From AWTP1-13 sp035258605 (lineage in GTDB: Bacteria; Pseudomonadota; Alphaproteobacteria; Rhizobiales; Hyphomicrobiaceae), in the NCBI GenBank assembly GCA_035258605.1, contig DATFXD010000291.1:1-64000 (forward strand): a stretch of 64,000 bases of DNA, given 5' to 3'. Positions 16,148 to 24,953 of the stretch are shown here, piece by piece (positions within the stretch are counted from its first letter, which is position 1; every line of letters starts with the position of its first letter). Both the position numbers and the translations under genes were made by a program. The notes beneath the pieces are model-generated. The model was not told the DNA's origin and did not search any database. It worked only from the letters and a program-made list of their open reading frames with translations.

Positions 16148-16531
16148 ATGCCGCTTGTGCGCATCAGCTTGCCAAAGGGCCAATCGGTAAAATACCGGCG
16201 CGCCGTTTCTGCCGGCGTGCACCGGGCGCTGGTCGACACCTTCGGCGTGCCAGACCAGGATCTGTTTCAGATCATCAGCGAACACGATCCCGGCAGCGAG
16301 ATCGTGCATGCCGCGAGCTATCTGGGCAACAGCTATAGCGATGCGCTGACCATCATCCAGCTCACCGTCAGCGATACCCGCAGCCTGGCCCAGAAGCAGC
16401 GGCTCTATCAGCGCATCGTCGAGCTGCTTGCCGCCGATCCGGGACTGCGGCCGGACGACGTCATCATCAACTTGGTCGAGGTCAAAAAGGAAAACTGGTC
16501 GTTCGGCAAGGGGGTGGCGCAGTACGCCTGA
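16148..16531 (+). CDS. Tautomerase family protein
   Basis: A 127-residue protein beginning MPLVRISLPKG, where Pro2 would become the catalytic N-terminal proline of the 4-oxalocrotonate tautomerase superfamily. DLFQIISEHDPGSEIVH and DVIINLVEVKKENWSFGKG are conserved in the longer tautomerase group (two beta-alpha-beta units, about 130 residues). It probably catalyses keto-enol tautomerisation or dehalogenation-type chemistry. The ATG at 16148 is fixed by the need for Pro2 and has GGGAG upstream. It is convergent with the small membrane-protein gene. A weak GCCGCG/CGCGGC hairpin (16535-16553) sits between the two stops. Confidence 0.9.
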   Translation: MPLVRISLPKGQSVKYRRAVSAGVHRALVDTFGVPDQDLFQIISEHDPGSEIVHAASYLGNSYSDALTIIQLTVSDTRSLAQKQRLYQRIVELLAADPGLRPDDVIINLVEVKKENWSFGKGVAQYA

Positions 16532-16552
16532 AACGCCGCGCAACCGTCGCGG

Positions 16553-16828
16553 CTAGTGCCGACGCAGTTTGCGCAGCGCCCGGCGGGCGCGCACGGTGGC
16601 GTTGGACAGGTGGGCGCGGATCAGAATGCTGGCAATGGTGGCGAGACCGACGAGGCAGCCGAGGCCGCTGATCCAGGTGACGTCGTCGGTGGTAAAATAG
16701 TCAACGATGCCGCAGGTGAAGAACAACAGCGCCGTCACCACGCTGCCCCACAGTCCGATCTCGATCTCGACGCGGGCGCGCTGCCGGTAGGTTGATAGCC
16801 CCGACCCTCGCTCGAACTGTCTGGCCAT
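16553..16828 (-). CDS. Small two-helix membrane protein, unrecognised
   Basis: A 91-residue hypothetical protein. The N-terminal cytoplasmic stretch MARQFERGSGLSTYRQRARV is followed by two hydrophobic helices, GLWGSVVTALLFFTCGIVDYF and ISGLGCLVGLATIASILI, joined by an acidic turn, then a strongly basic tail (RARRALRKLRRH). This is a plausible inner-membrane protein. The frame continues upstream to 17350, but that extension is Arg/Pro-rich with no structure. I therefore chose the ATG at 16828 just before the structured part; no good ribosome site supports it. Function unknown. Confidence 0.55.
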   Translation of the reverse strand: MARQFERGSGLSTYRQRARVEIEIGLWGSVVTALLFFTCGIVDYFTTDDVTWISGLGCLVGLATIASILIRAHLSNATVRARRALRKLRRH

Positions 16829-17401
16829 GGCTCGGTTGTGGCTGTTGGAGGTGGCTGCTGCTGGCGCCGGTCGCTGTCGCCGCGCTGCTGGCCGCCGGTT
16901 TTGGGACGGCTTGCGGGTGCCCGCGGCCGGGCGGCGTTTGAGCCGCGGTGGCCCCGTACGCCGCCCATCCCCTAGCACCGAGTGCGCCACCTCGGCAACG
17001 ACTATCCGAGCCCGCCGGGCCGGACGTGCGCTGCCCAGTCCCAGGCCAGCCGCTTGACGTTCGGAAGAAAAAGTCGCCGGTGGCTGTGGGACCCGGTCAG
17101 GTCCGTTCAGGGGGCACCTCCGCTCTCCGATCGATAGCTTGGCGCCGCGATCCATAGCTTGGCGCCACCGGTGCCGACACCGGCGTATCCCTGAGCGACC
17201 CGATGGCAACAGCGCCTCGTCATCGCCGACAAGGTGGGATCGATCCGGCGGCCGATCTTCTGAATCAGCTCTTCCTCTGTCCCGATCGGCGCTGCCCAAC
17301 TGAGGCGGTCGGTGCCGCCGGCTCAGTTTTGCCCAACTGATTGGGAACACTAGCGGCGGGTCGCAAGTTGCGATGGTTGTAGGCGTTCGGAGCCGCGATC
17401 G
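16829..17401. other. 573-base region without a recognisable gene
   Basis: Both strands carry open frames, but none has a recognisable domain. A minus-strand frame of about 70 codons around 17110-17310 contains GTEEELIQKIGRRIDP and could be a small peptide or relic, without family match. Two copies of a 20-base tandem repeat lie at 17128-17167, and the motif GCCCAACTGA occurs twice near 17290-17340. The right end must hold the promoter of the membrane methyltransferase gene. Confidence 0.5.
17128..17167. repeat. Two tandem copies of a 20-base repeat
   Basis: CGATCGATAGCTTGGCGCCG (17128-17147) is followed directly by the same 20 bases with two changes (17148-17167). The unit contains GGCGCC and ATAGCTT. 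It is intergenic. It could be a paired protein-binding site or a chance duplication. Confidence 0.8.
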
Positions 17402-18193
17402 GTGGCGTACATTGAGTTCGATGGTAGGGCGTCGACTGCGGCCGTTCCGGGCCGAGGTCGGCGACGCCTCGGTGGCCTTTGCTATGGCTTTGCCGCCGCC
17501 CTCATCATGGCCGTGTTCTGGCCGCTGTTCGTGGTGTTTCTGAGCAACGCCCCGCGCCTCAAGTCACCCTGGCTCGAGCGCTCCGCCGACGCCGGCCTCG
17601 GGGTCGAAGATCCATGGATCGCCGCGCTGATCGATTTGGCGCTGATCGCCGCCTTTGGCCTGCAGCATTCGGTGATGGCGCGTCCAGCCGCAAAGCGGCG
17701 CTGGCATGCCCTGGTTCCCGAAGGTTGCGAGCGCAGCACCTACGTCCACGCCGCCAATGTCGTGCTGATCGCCCTGGTGGCGCTGTGGCAGCCGATACCA
17801 ATCGACGTGTGGCGGCTCGACGCGCCGCTCCTGCGCGACGCCTGCTGGGCGGCGTTCGGGCTCGGCTGGAGCATTCTGTTGGCAGGGGCGCTGTCGTTCG
17901 GTCTCGGCGAACTCATTGGTGTCAGCCAGAGTGTTGATCGCTATCTCGGCCGCGCGCCGCGGGCCTTGGCGCTCAAAACCCGCGGCCTCTATCGCTGGCT
18001 GCGTCATCCCATGTACGTCGGCGTGTTGCTCGCGGTGTGGGCGACACCGACCATGACCGTCGGACATCTGCTGCTGGCGACCGGCTTCACGGTCTATGTT
18101 CTGATTGCCCGACGCTACGAGGAGCGCGACTTGCGCCGCACCTATGGCCGCGCCTACCGGGCCTGGACCGCATCGGCCGCGCCGGCACCTTAG
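17402..18193 (+). CDS. NnrU/MddA-like membrane methyltransferase family protein
   Basis: A 263-residue polytopic membrane protein with five to six helices. The C-terminal block TRGLYRWLRHPMYVGVLLAV, then ATPTMTVGHLL and ARRYEERDLRRTYGRAYRAW, is the signature shared by isoprenylcysteine carboxyl methyltransferases, NnrU and the methanethiol S-methyltransferase MddA. The MTVGHLL block and overall length favour the MddA side, which would make dimethyl sulfide from methanethiol using SAM. That assignment is inference. The GTG start at 17402 has GGAG nine bases upstream. It is convergent with the DUF6496 gene. Confidence 0.82.
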   Translation: MAYIEFDGRASTAAVPGRGRRRLGGLCYGFAAALIMAVFWPLFVVFLSNAPRLKSPWLERSADAGLGVEDPWIAALIDLALIAAFGLQHSVMARPAAKRRWHALVPEGCERSTYVHAANVVLIALVALWQPIPIDVWRLDAPLLRDACWAAFGLGWSILLAGALSFGLGELIGVSQSVDRYLGRAPRALALKTRGLYRWLRHPMYVGVLLAVWATPTMTVGHLLLATGFTVYVLIARRYEERDLRRTYGRAYRAWTASAAPAP

Positions 18194-18224
18194 AATGCGC
18201 CGGGGGCAGCGCCCGGTGCCCCCG

Positions 18225-18422
18225 CTATTTCTTGCGTCCGGAGCTTGTGCGCGCCGGCACCTTTTGGCCCTTGCGTCGCGCCTCGGACAAGCCGATCGCA
18301 ATCGCCTGCTTGCGGCTCTTGACGGTCTTGCGGCTGCGGCCGCTCTTCAAGGTTCCACGCTTGCGGCGGCTCATGGCGCTCTTCACGGTCTTGCCCGCCT
18401 TCTTGGAGTAATGGCGCACCAT
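18225..18422 (-). CDS. DUF6496 mini-protein (basic, Lys/Arg-rich)
   Basis: A 65-residue very basic protein. MVRHYSKKAGKTVKSAMSRR, a central KSGRSRKTVKSRKQAIAIGL and the tail EARRKGQKVP match the DUF6496 family, typical of alphaproteobacteria. The composition suggests nucleic-acid binding, and relatives are often annotated near stress genes, but no activity is established. The ATG at 18422 gives the full conserved N-terminus. It is divergent from the DUF3309 gene across a 204-base gap. Confidence 0.85.
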   Translation of the reverse strand: MVRHYSKKAGKTVKSAMSRRKRGTLKSGRSRKTVKSRKQAIAIGLSEARRKGQKVPARTSSGRKK

Positions 18423-18626
18423 CGATCGGCTCCTCGCACAGTTCACGCTGGCGAGAAACGCCGACGACAGATGATTGTTCCGACGACGCCCGCATGCGTT
18501 ACCGAACGCCATTTCGCTCGCTGGCCGCCGGCCGCCGATGCCCTGCCCTAATGCCGAAGCTCGACCCGGAACCTTGCGCGGGTAATCGGCATTTGCCCCC
18601 GCAGACCTGTTGGCAGGAGACTTGCG

Positions 18627-18791
18627 ATGACGCTTTCCACCCTGTTGCTGATTATTCTGATCTTGGCCCTGCTCGGCGCACTGCCGTCCTGGCCCTACAG
18701 CCGCGGCTGGGGCTATGGCCCATCGGGCATCCTCGGCCTGGTGCTGGTCGTGGTCTTGATCATGGCGCTGATGGGCCGCACGCCAGCCTAG
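18627..18791 (+). CDS. DUF3309 mini membrane protein
   Basis: A 54-residue protein. MTLSTLLLIILILALLGALP forms the first hydrophobic segment, SWPYSRGWGYGPSG the conserved central loop, and GLVLVVVLIMALMGR the second helix. This matches DUF3309, a short two-helix protein common in proteobacteria and often stress-induced. AGGAGA lies seven bases upstream of the ATG, a strong ribosome site. Probably an inner-membrane peptide of unknown role. Confidence 0.88.
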   Translation: MTLSTLLLIILILALLGALPSWPYSRGWGYGPSGILGLVLVVVLIMALMGRTPA

Positions 18792-18967
18792 CACCGGCCA
18801 TCACCATCGGCGCTTCGTTGGCCACCGCGCCGGCACTCCTCGCGGTGTGGTGGCAGTTGCCGGCAATACCAAGCGCGTCACGGACGAGCCCACAGCTCCG
18901 GCTTGGAGAGTGGGCCATCTGCCTATAGTGTCGCGGCTCGACGAGGCGCGCCGATGGCGAGGGGCAG

Positions 18968-20533
18968 ATGGGCTGGCGAGCAGTTCTGAGCTTTGTTGTC
19001 GGCGCGTTGGCGCTGGCGGTGCAGACGGCCGGATTCGCCGCCGCGGAGGAGCGGCCCTGTTCGAGTGCGCGCACCAAGATCGTCGGAGGCGAGAACGCCC
19101 GTTTGCCGGATTGGCCTGGCATCGCCACCTTGCGCGTGCACTCCCCGACCGGCCAGGTGTCGCGCTATTTCTGCGGTGCCGCGGCGATCAGCGAGCGCTG
19201 GCTGGTAACGGCGGCGCATTGCCTGCCCGATTATGTCGGGCAGCTGACCGGCGTCTTGCGTGACTCCAAGGGCGAAGACCATGAGGGTCGCCTCGAGGTG
19301 GTGTTGGGCGTGGGCGACCTCAGGTCGGCGGCATCCGAGCACGTCTACCCGGTCGAAGCGGTGGTGCTGCACGAAGACTATCGGGCGGCCGTCGACGCCG
19401 CCTTCAAGCTCGATGACAGCGAACAGGCACGCGCGCTCGCCAGCATTGCGCCAGGCCACGGCGACGACATTGCCCTCATCAAACTCGCCCGGCCCTGGCG
19501 CGGGCAAGTGAGCCGCCTCTCGCTGTCGGCGGCGACCGATCCCAACCCGGCGGCACCGACCCAGGTTCGCGTTGCCGGGTTCGGCTATACCAAGGCGCAG
19601 CGGTTGCAACGGTTCGCCCGCTCCGATGGCAGGGGTGAGCTCTACGCCGGATCGCCGATCCTGTTGGAGACGGCGGTCGAGACCATTGCCCAGCCACGCT
19701 GCAAGAGCCGATACGGCGATGCACTGATCGGGGCCGGACAGCTGTGTGCGGGTCTTGAGGATGGCGGCCGCGACAGCTGCCAGGGTGACAGCGGCGGACC
19801 GCTGATCATGACCGATGCCGATGGCTGCCCGTGGCAGGTGGGTATCGTCAGCTGGGGCGAGGGTTGCGCCGACACGCATGCTTACGGGGTCTATACGCGC
19901 ATTTCCTACTACGCCGACTGGATCCAAAGCCATACCGGACCCCTGACCGGCGCGGCGCCGCCGCGGCCGGCGGCCGGCGGTGCCCTGAGCCCGACGCTGC
20001 TGGATGAGGGCTTGAAGCACCTCGACGGCCTGCTGGGGCCGGCCCAGGGCCACCTCACGATCGGCATTCGCGGCGGCAACCGCGTGCGGCTCGGCCAGCA
20101 GGTGATCTTCGAGGCCGTCAGCGAGATTGCCGGCCGGCTCATCATCCTCGACATCAATGCCAACCGCGAGGTGACGCTGATCTATCCCAATCGCTTTGTC
20201 GCCGCCGGCGCCGCCGGCCGCATCCGCGCCGGCCAGCCGGTGGCCGTGCCCGGGCCCGACTATCCGGGCTTCACGGCCTTTCAGGCCGTCGAGCCCGTCG
20301 GCAAGGGCGCGCTGTTGGCGGTGGTGGTGCCCGAGGATTTCGATATCGAGCGCTTCGCCGACAAGGCCATCGTCGACAGGGGTTTCCAGCCGGTCGACGA
20401 TCCCCCGAGTTTTCTTATGCGCTTGATCCGGCAAATGGAGGTGGCGCTGTCGCAGCGGACGCGCGTCGGCGGCCGCAGCGAGGAACTGCAGCGCTGGGGC
20501 TACGCCACGGCCAATTACGAGATCACAAACTAA
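18968..20533 (+). CDS. Secreted trypsin-like (S1) serine protease with C-terminal DUF4384 domain
   Basis: A 521-residue exported protein. The signal peptide ends near residue 26 (GFAAAEE). KIVGGENARLPDWPGIATL marks the trypsin activation-type N-terminus. The triad is His84 in VTAAHC, Asp167 in GDDIALIKL and Ser275 in CQGDSGGPL. Residues about 355-470 (LTIGIRGGNRVRLGQQV, then LIILDINANREVTLIYPN) form a DUF4384 beta domain, usually found with caspase-like or kinase-like proteins. The role is probably limited proteolysis in the periplasm or outside the cell. It is convergent with the caspase-fold gene with a 41-base gap, and the pairing of these two domain types suggests a common pathway. Confidence 0.93.
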   Translation: MGWRAVLSFVVGALALAVQTAGFAAAEERPCSSARTKIVGGENARLPDWPGIATLRVHSPTGQVSRYFCGAAAISERWLVTAAHCLPDYVGQLTGVLRDSKGEDHEGRLEVVLGVGDLRSAASEHVYPVEAVVLHEDYRAAVDAAFKLDDSEQARALASIAPGHGDDIALIKLARPWRGQVSRLSLSAATDPNPAAPTQVRVAGFGYTKAQRLQRFARSDGRGELYAGSPILLETAVETIAQPRCKSRYGDALIGAGQLCAGLEDGGRDSCQGDSGGPLIMTDADGCPWQVGIVSWGEGCADTHAYGVYTRISYYADWIQSHTGPLTGAAPPRPAAGGALSPTLLDEGLKHLDGLLGPAQGHLTIGIRGGNRVRLGQQVIFEAVSEIAGRLIILDINANREVTLIYPNRFVAAGAAGRIRAGQPVAVPGPDYPGFTAFQAVEPVGKGALLAVVVPEDFDIERFADKAIVDRGFQPVDDPPSFLMRLIRQMEVALSQRTRVGGRSEELQRWGYATANYEITN

Positions 20534-20574
20534 CGATCACAAACGAACTAAGCCTGCCGCGGCGGCCGCTGCCG

Positions 20575-21519
20575 CTATAGGCCGCTGCCGACGCCGACGC
20601 CGAGGTTGGGCGGCAGGGTGCCAGCCGGCCGCGGCGTTGCGCCCTTGCCCGCTCCAGCGCTCGGGGCGGGTGCGGGTTTGGGCGTGAACTGGTAGGTGCC
20701 GGCGGTCAACGATGACACGTTCCAAGGGGTCTGCTGGCCACGGGTTTGCGCCGACACTTCCGCCGAAACCCGTCCCATGATCTCAGCAGCGCTGAGCCCC
20801 GGCGCCAGCAAGTGCTTGGCGAGCGCGCCGGTGAACGGGCTCAAGCTTCCGGTCTCGCCTTCGAGCGCGACATTGCCGGGGTCGGTGGCGTAGGCGATCA
20901 ACAGCCCGGTCGGACCCTTGGCCACGCTCGCCTTTGGCGCCGACGCCTTCTCGAGGACGGCGACCGGCGCGAAGCCGCGCGCGATCGTCACGCTGCGGGT
21001 ATTGCTGGCCAACCGCTCCGATGCCGCTGTCAGCTGCGGATCGTTGCGGCACGCGTCCATGAAGATGAACCCGACCCGCACCTGGCTGCGGATCGCATCG
21101 ATGATGACATCGAGGGCGAGCGAGCGCGCCGTGGTGTTGACCTCTTCGACATTGAAGTCGACCGGCACGATATGGTTGATCGGATGCTGCTGCTCGATGC
21201 GATTGGTCTGAAATCCGTGGCCGGAGTAGAAAAAGAAGCCGACATCGGCACCCTTGAGCGCGGCGCGGAACCGTTGCGCCAGCCCGTCGAGATCGCGCTT
21301 GCTGGCGTTGGTGCCAAGGATCACCTCGTAGCCCAACTCCCGCAACACCTGCTCCATCTTGCGCGCATCGTTGAGCGGCTTATCCAACGGGCTGATGCTG
21401 GCGTAGGCGGCGTTGCCGATCACGAGCGCCACCCGCTTCTCGGGCGCCGCCTCGGCGGCAGGCGCCACCAGCGCGATCAGGAACTGCGCAACGAGCACAA
21501 GGAAACCGAGCCGCGGCAT
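20575..21519 (-). CDS. Secreted caspase-family (C14, metacaspase-like) peptidase
   Basis: A 314-residue exported protein. The signal peptide is residues 1-24. RVALVIGNAAYASISPL opens the caspase p20 fold. The catalytic His101 lies in FFFYSGHGFQ and Cys157 in FMDACRND, both intact. A p10-like part (GLLIAYATDPGNVALEGE, then SPFTGALAKHLL) follows, and the C-terminus is Pro/Ala-rich. GGGAGGA precedes the ATG. Bacterial caspase homologues cleave after Arg or Lys and act in signalling or programmed death, and exported ones are of unknown purpose. It faces the trypsin-DUF4384 gene. Confidence 0.93.
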   Translation of the reverse strand: MPRLGFLVLVAQFLIALVAPAAEAAPEKRVALVIGNAAYASISPLDKPLNDARKMEQVLRELGYEVILGTNASKRDLDGLAQRFRAALKGADVGFFFYSGHGFQTNRIEQQHPINHIVPVDFNVEEVNTTARSLALDVIIDAIRSQVRVGFIFMDACRNDPQLTAASERLASNTRSVTIARGFAPVAVLEKASAPKASVAKGPTGLLIAYATDPGNVALEGETGSLSPFTGALAKHLLAPGLSAAEIMGRVSAEVSAQTRGQQTPWNVSSLTAGTYQFTPKPAPAPSAGAGKGATPRPAGTLPPNLGVGVGSGL

Positions 21520-21773
21520 GGCGAAATCCTCCCCACAGGACGCAATCGACGCATCGCGACCGCAAGCATAGGCACGAAACGAGGGGCGCGGCTAGGCGTG
21601 TTTGGCGGCATGGGACTTCTTCGCGCGCGATGCCCCGGCGCGGGGCCGCCGCCTTGGCCAAGTTTGCCGGCCGCGCACGGCTTGGGAGGGCGGCGCAGCC
21701 CCCCAAGCGGGGGCCGGTCGATGCGGTGGTTGATCCGCAGCCGGTGTTTGGCGGCCCCGACGCCCGGCAGCCC

Positions 21774-24700
21774 TCACTCGGCCGCCAGCGGGCGCTCCTC
21801 GGTTGTCGCGGTGGCCGCCGGAATGTGCTCGCGCCGACCGGCGCCGAGCCGCACCCCGAGCCGCTCCATCATCAAGTAGATGGCGGGCGTGATGTAGAGG
21901 GTGAGCAATTGCGACACGGCCAGGCCGCCCACGACCGCCAACCCCAACGGCTGGCGCAGCTCGGCGCCGGCTCCCCAGCCGATGGCAATCGGCATGGTGC
22001 CGAACAACGCGGCCATGGTCGTCATCATGATCGGGCGGAAGCGCAACAGGCACGCCTCGCGGATGGCATCGGCGGGCGTGGCCCCCCGCGCGCGCGCCTC
22101 GATGGCGAAGTCGACCATCATGATGGCGTTCTTCTTGACGATGCCGACCAGCAGAATAATGCCGATCACGGCGATGATGGTGAGCTCGATGTCGAACAGC
22201 CAAAGGATCATCAGCGCACCGAGGCTCGCCGACGGCAGCCCGGACAGGATGGTAATCGGATGGATGAAGCTCTCGTACAGGATGCCGAGCACGATGTAGA
22301 TGGTGAGGATGGCGGCGGCAATCAGCAGCGGCTGGTCGCGGAAGGAGCTTTCGAACACCTGCGCCGTGCCGGCGAACTGGCCGGTGATGGTCCCCGGCAT
22401 CTTGACCTCGCGCTCGAGGTCGCGCATGTCCGCCACCGCCTGGCCGAGGGTGTAGCCGGGTGCCAGATTGAAGGTGATGGTGACCGCCGGCAGCTGGCTC
22501 TGGCGCGCCACCGACACCGGCCCCGGTCCCAGGCTGACGCTCGCCATGGTGTCGAGACGCACCTGCTGACCGGTATTCGAGCGGACGTAAATTTTCGACA
22601 GCACGCTGGGGTCGAGCGTGCGCGCCTTGTCGGTCTCCATGATCACCGAATAGTTGTTGGATGGGGTATAGACGGTGGCGATCTGGCGCGTGCCGAAGGC
22701 GGAATAGAGCGTCGAGCGGAAGGTGTCCATGGTAACGCCGTAGCGCGCCAGCTGATCGCGATCGACGTTGATCGAAAGTTGGCGGGCGCCGAGGGTCAGG
22801 TCGCTGGTAACATCGGTAAACCCTGGCGCCTGCTTGACGCGGTCGATCAGCCGCTGCGCATTGTCGTAGAGCTCGTTCTGATTGACGCTGGTCAGCGTGT
22901 ATTGATAGAGCGCGGCGCCGCTGCGGCTGCCGATGCGTAGGTTCTGCAGCGGTACCGGGAACGCGCGGATGCCGGGGATCCCGGCCAAGCTGCGGCGCAG
23001 GCGATTTTGCACATCGCTGATGCTGCCCCGGTTCATGCGCTCGGGGCGGGGTTTCAGCTGCACGAAGATCGAGCCGCGGTTCAAGGTCGGGTTGAAGCTC
23101 GTCTGCTGCACGTTGGAATTGATGTAGATCACGTCCGGGTCGGCCCGGATCCGTTCCGAGACGAGGCGCTGGCGATCGAGCATGGCCTGGAAGGCGATGT
23201 CCGGCGCGGCCTCGGTGCGCACGATGATGATGCTGGTGTCTTCGGTCGGCAGGAAGCCCTTTTTGACGATGCCGAAGGCGTAGACGGTGGCCACCACGGT
23301 GGCGAGCACCAGCAGGATCATCAGAGCCGGCACCTTGAGCGAGGCATCGAGGGTAACGCGATAGCCGGTGGCCATGGCGTCGTAGCCGGCCTCGAACATA
23401 CGCGACAGCAGGCCGGGCTTGGCCGCGGCACCGTGGTGGCTCCTGAGCAGGCGTGAGCACAGCATCGGCGTCAAGGTCAGGGACACCAAGCCCGACAGCA
23501 GAATGGCGATGCTGATCGTCATCGCGAATTCGAAGAAAAACCGGCCGACGATGCCGCCCATGAACAGGATCGGGATGAACACGGCGACCAGCGACAGCGT
23601 GATCGACAGTACGGTGAACCCGATCTCGTTGGCGCCCTTGATCGCCGCCTCGAACGGCTTCATGCCCTGTTCGACGTAGCGGACGATGTTTTCCAAAACC
23701 ACGATGGCATCGTCGACGACGAAGCCCAGCGCCAGGGTCAGGGCGAGCAGGCTGACGTTGTCGAGCGAAAAGCCGAGCACGGCCATGCCGGCAAAGGTGC
23801 CGATGATCGACAGCGGCAGCGCCAGCGCCGGGATGAAGGTCGCGCGCCAGGTGCGCAGGAAGGCCAGGATCACCAGAATGACCAGGACCGCCGTCAGCAT
23901 CAAGGTGATTTGCACATCGTGCACCGAGGCGCGGATCGATTCGGAGCGGTCGCTCAGCACCGAGAGCTTGATGGTCGGCGGCAGCTCACGCTCGAACTGC
24001 GGCAGGATCGAGTGGACCGCGTCGGTGACCTGCACGGTATTGGCGTCGGGCTGGCGCTGGACCGAGACGATGATCGAACGCATGGCGTTGAATTCGGCCC
24101 GCGCCTCCTCGACCTCGACCGAATCCTCGACCTTGGCAATGTCCTGCAGGCGTACCGGTGCGTCGTTGCGCCAGGCGACGATCATCGGCTTGAAGTAGGC
24201 AGCCTTCGGTTCGGCACCCTTCACGTCCAGGATATAGATCTGGTGCTGGGTGCGGATGCTGCCGATCGGGCCGATGTTGGCCTGCGCGGCGACCGCCTGG
24301 CGGATGTCCTCCACCGAGATGCCGCGTGAGGCCAGCGCATCGAGGTCGTACTTGATGCGCACGGCCTGCTTCTGCGCACCCTGGATGTTGACCTGCGCCA
24401 CGCCCGGCAGCATCGACAGCCGCGGGCTCATCACCTTGTCGGCAAACTCGTTCATCTCCTGCGACAGCGCCGTCTCGGAGGTGAGCGCCAGAAAGATTAC
24501 CGGCGAGTCCGCCGGGTTGACCTTGCGGTAGGCGGGCGGCGTCGGCAGGTCTTCCGGCAGCCGCGATGCGGCCACCGAGATCGCCGACTGGGTATCGAGC
24601 GCGGCGCCGTCGATATTGCGGTTGAGGTCGAACTCGAGCGTAACCTGGGTGTTGCCCTCGGTATTGAGCGACGTAATCGAGGTGACGCCGGCAATGGTCG

Positions 24701-24914
24701 AGAACTGGCGTTCAAGGGGAGCCGCGACCGAAACCGCCATGGTGTCGGGGCTGGCGCCGGGGTACTGCACCGAAACCGTGATGGTCGGCACGTCGATGCG
24801 GGGGATGGCCGCGATCGGCAGTTGCCGATAGCCAAAGAAGCCTCCCAGCAACAACGAGGCCATGAGCAGGGTGGTCATGACCGGGCGGCGGATGCACAGC
24901 TCCGATAGGCGCAT
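21774..24914 (-). CDS. RND multidrug efflux permease (MdtB/MdtC/AcrB type)
   Basis: A 1046-residue inner-membrane proton/drug antiporter, the normal family length. The N-terminus LCIRRPVMTTLLMASLLLGG is helix one, and IPRIDVPTITVSVQYPGASP the first periplasmic block. DDAIVVLENIVRYVEQGM carries the TM4 Asp pair of the proton relay, and GIVKKNAIMMVDFA the TM10 Lys. The sequence style fits the MdtBC branch. It follows the periplasmic adaptor gene by 39 bases on the same strand and lies downstream of a MarR-type regulator. No outer-membrane TolC-like gene is adjacent, so a shared one is presumably used. Confidence 0.96.
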   Translation of the reverse strand: MRLSELCIRRPVMTTLLMASLLLGGFFGYRQLPIAAIPRIDVPTITVSVQYPGASPDTMAVSVAAPLERQFSTIAGVTSITSLNTEGNTQVTLEFDLNRNIDGAALDTQSAISVAASRLPEDLPTPPAYRKVNPADSPVIFLALTSETALSQEMNEFADKVMSPRLSMLPGVAQVNIQGAQKQAVRIKYDLDALASRGISVEDIRQAVAAQANIGPIGSIRTQHQIYILDVKGAEPKAAYFKPMIVAWRNDAPVRLQDIAKVEDSVEVEEARAEFNAMRSIIVSVQRQPDANTVQVTDAVHSILPQFERELPPTIKLSVLSDRSESIRASVHDVQITLMLTAVLVILVILAFLRTWRATFIPALALPLSIIGTFAGMAVLGFSLDNVSLLALTLALGFVVDDAIVVLENIVRYVEQGMKPFEAAIKGANEIGFTVLSITLSLVAVFIPILFMGGIVGRFFFEFAMTISIAILLSGLVSLTLTPMLCSRLLRSHHGAAAKPGLLSRMFEAGYDAMATGYRVTLDASLKVPALMILLVLATVVATVYAFGIVKKGFLPTEDTSIIIVRTEAAPDIAFQAMLDRQRLVSERIRADPDVIYINSNVQQTSFNPTLNRGSIFVQLKPRPERMNRGSISDVQNRLRRSLAGIPGIRAFPVPLQNLRIGSRSGAALYQYTLTSVNQNELYDNAQRLIDRVKQAPGFTDVTSDLTLGARQLSINVDRDQLARYGVTMDTFRSTLYSAFGTRQIATVYTPSNNYSVIMETDKARTLDPSVLSKIYVRSNTGQQVRLDTMASVSLGPGPVSVARQSQLPAVTITFNLAPGYTLGQAVADMRDLEREVKMPGTITGQFAGTAQVFESSFRDQPLLIAAAILTIYIVLGILYESFIHPITILSGLPSASLGALMILWLFDIELTIIAVIGIILLVGIVKKNAIMMVDFAIEARARGATPADAIREACLLRFRPIMMTTMAALFGTMPIAIGWGAGAELRQPLGLAVVGGLAVSQLLTLYITPAIYLMMERLGVRLGAGRREHIPAATATTEERPLAAE

Positions 24915-24953
24915 GCGGGCTAAATCCTTGGGCCTTAACTCTTGCTGGGGACG

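Noticed and set aside
16829..17350. N-terminal extension of the small membrane protein to 17350
   Set aside because: The added 174 residues are Arg/Pro-rich, unstructured and span a repeat; the conserved-looking part starts at the ATG at 16828.
21592..23460. 622-codon minus-strand frame
   Set aside because: It overlaps the RND permease in another frame, lacks its motifs, and is Arg/His-rich.
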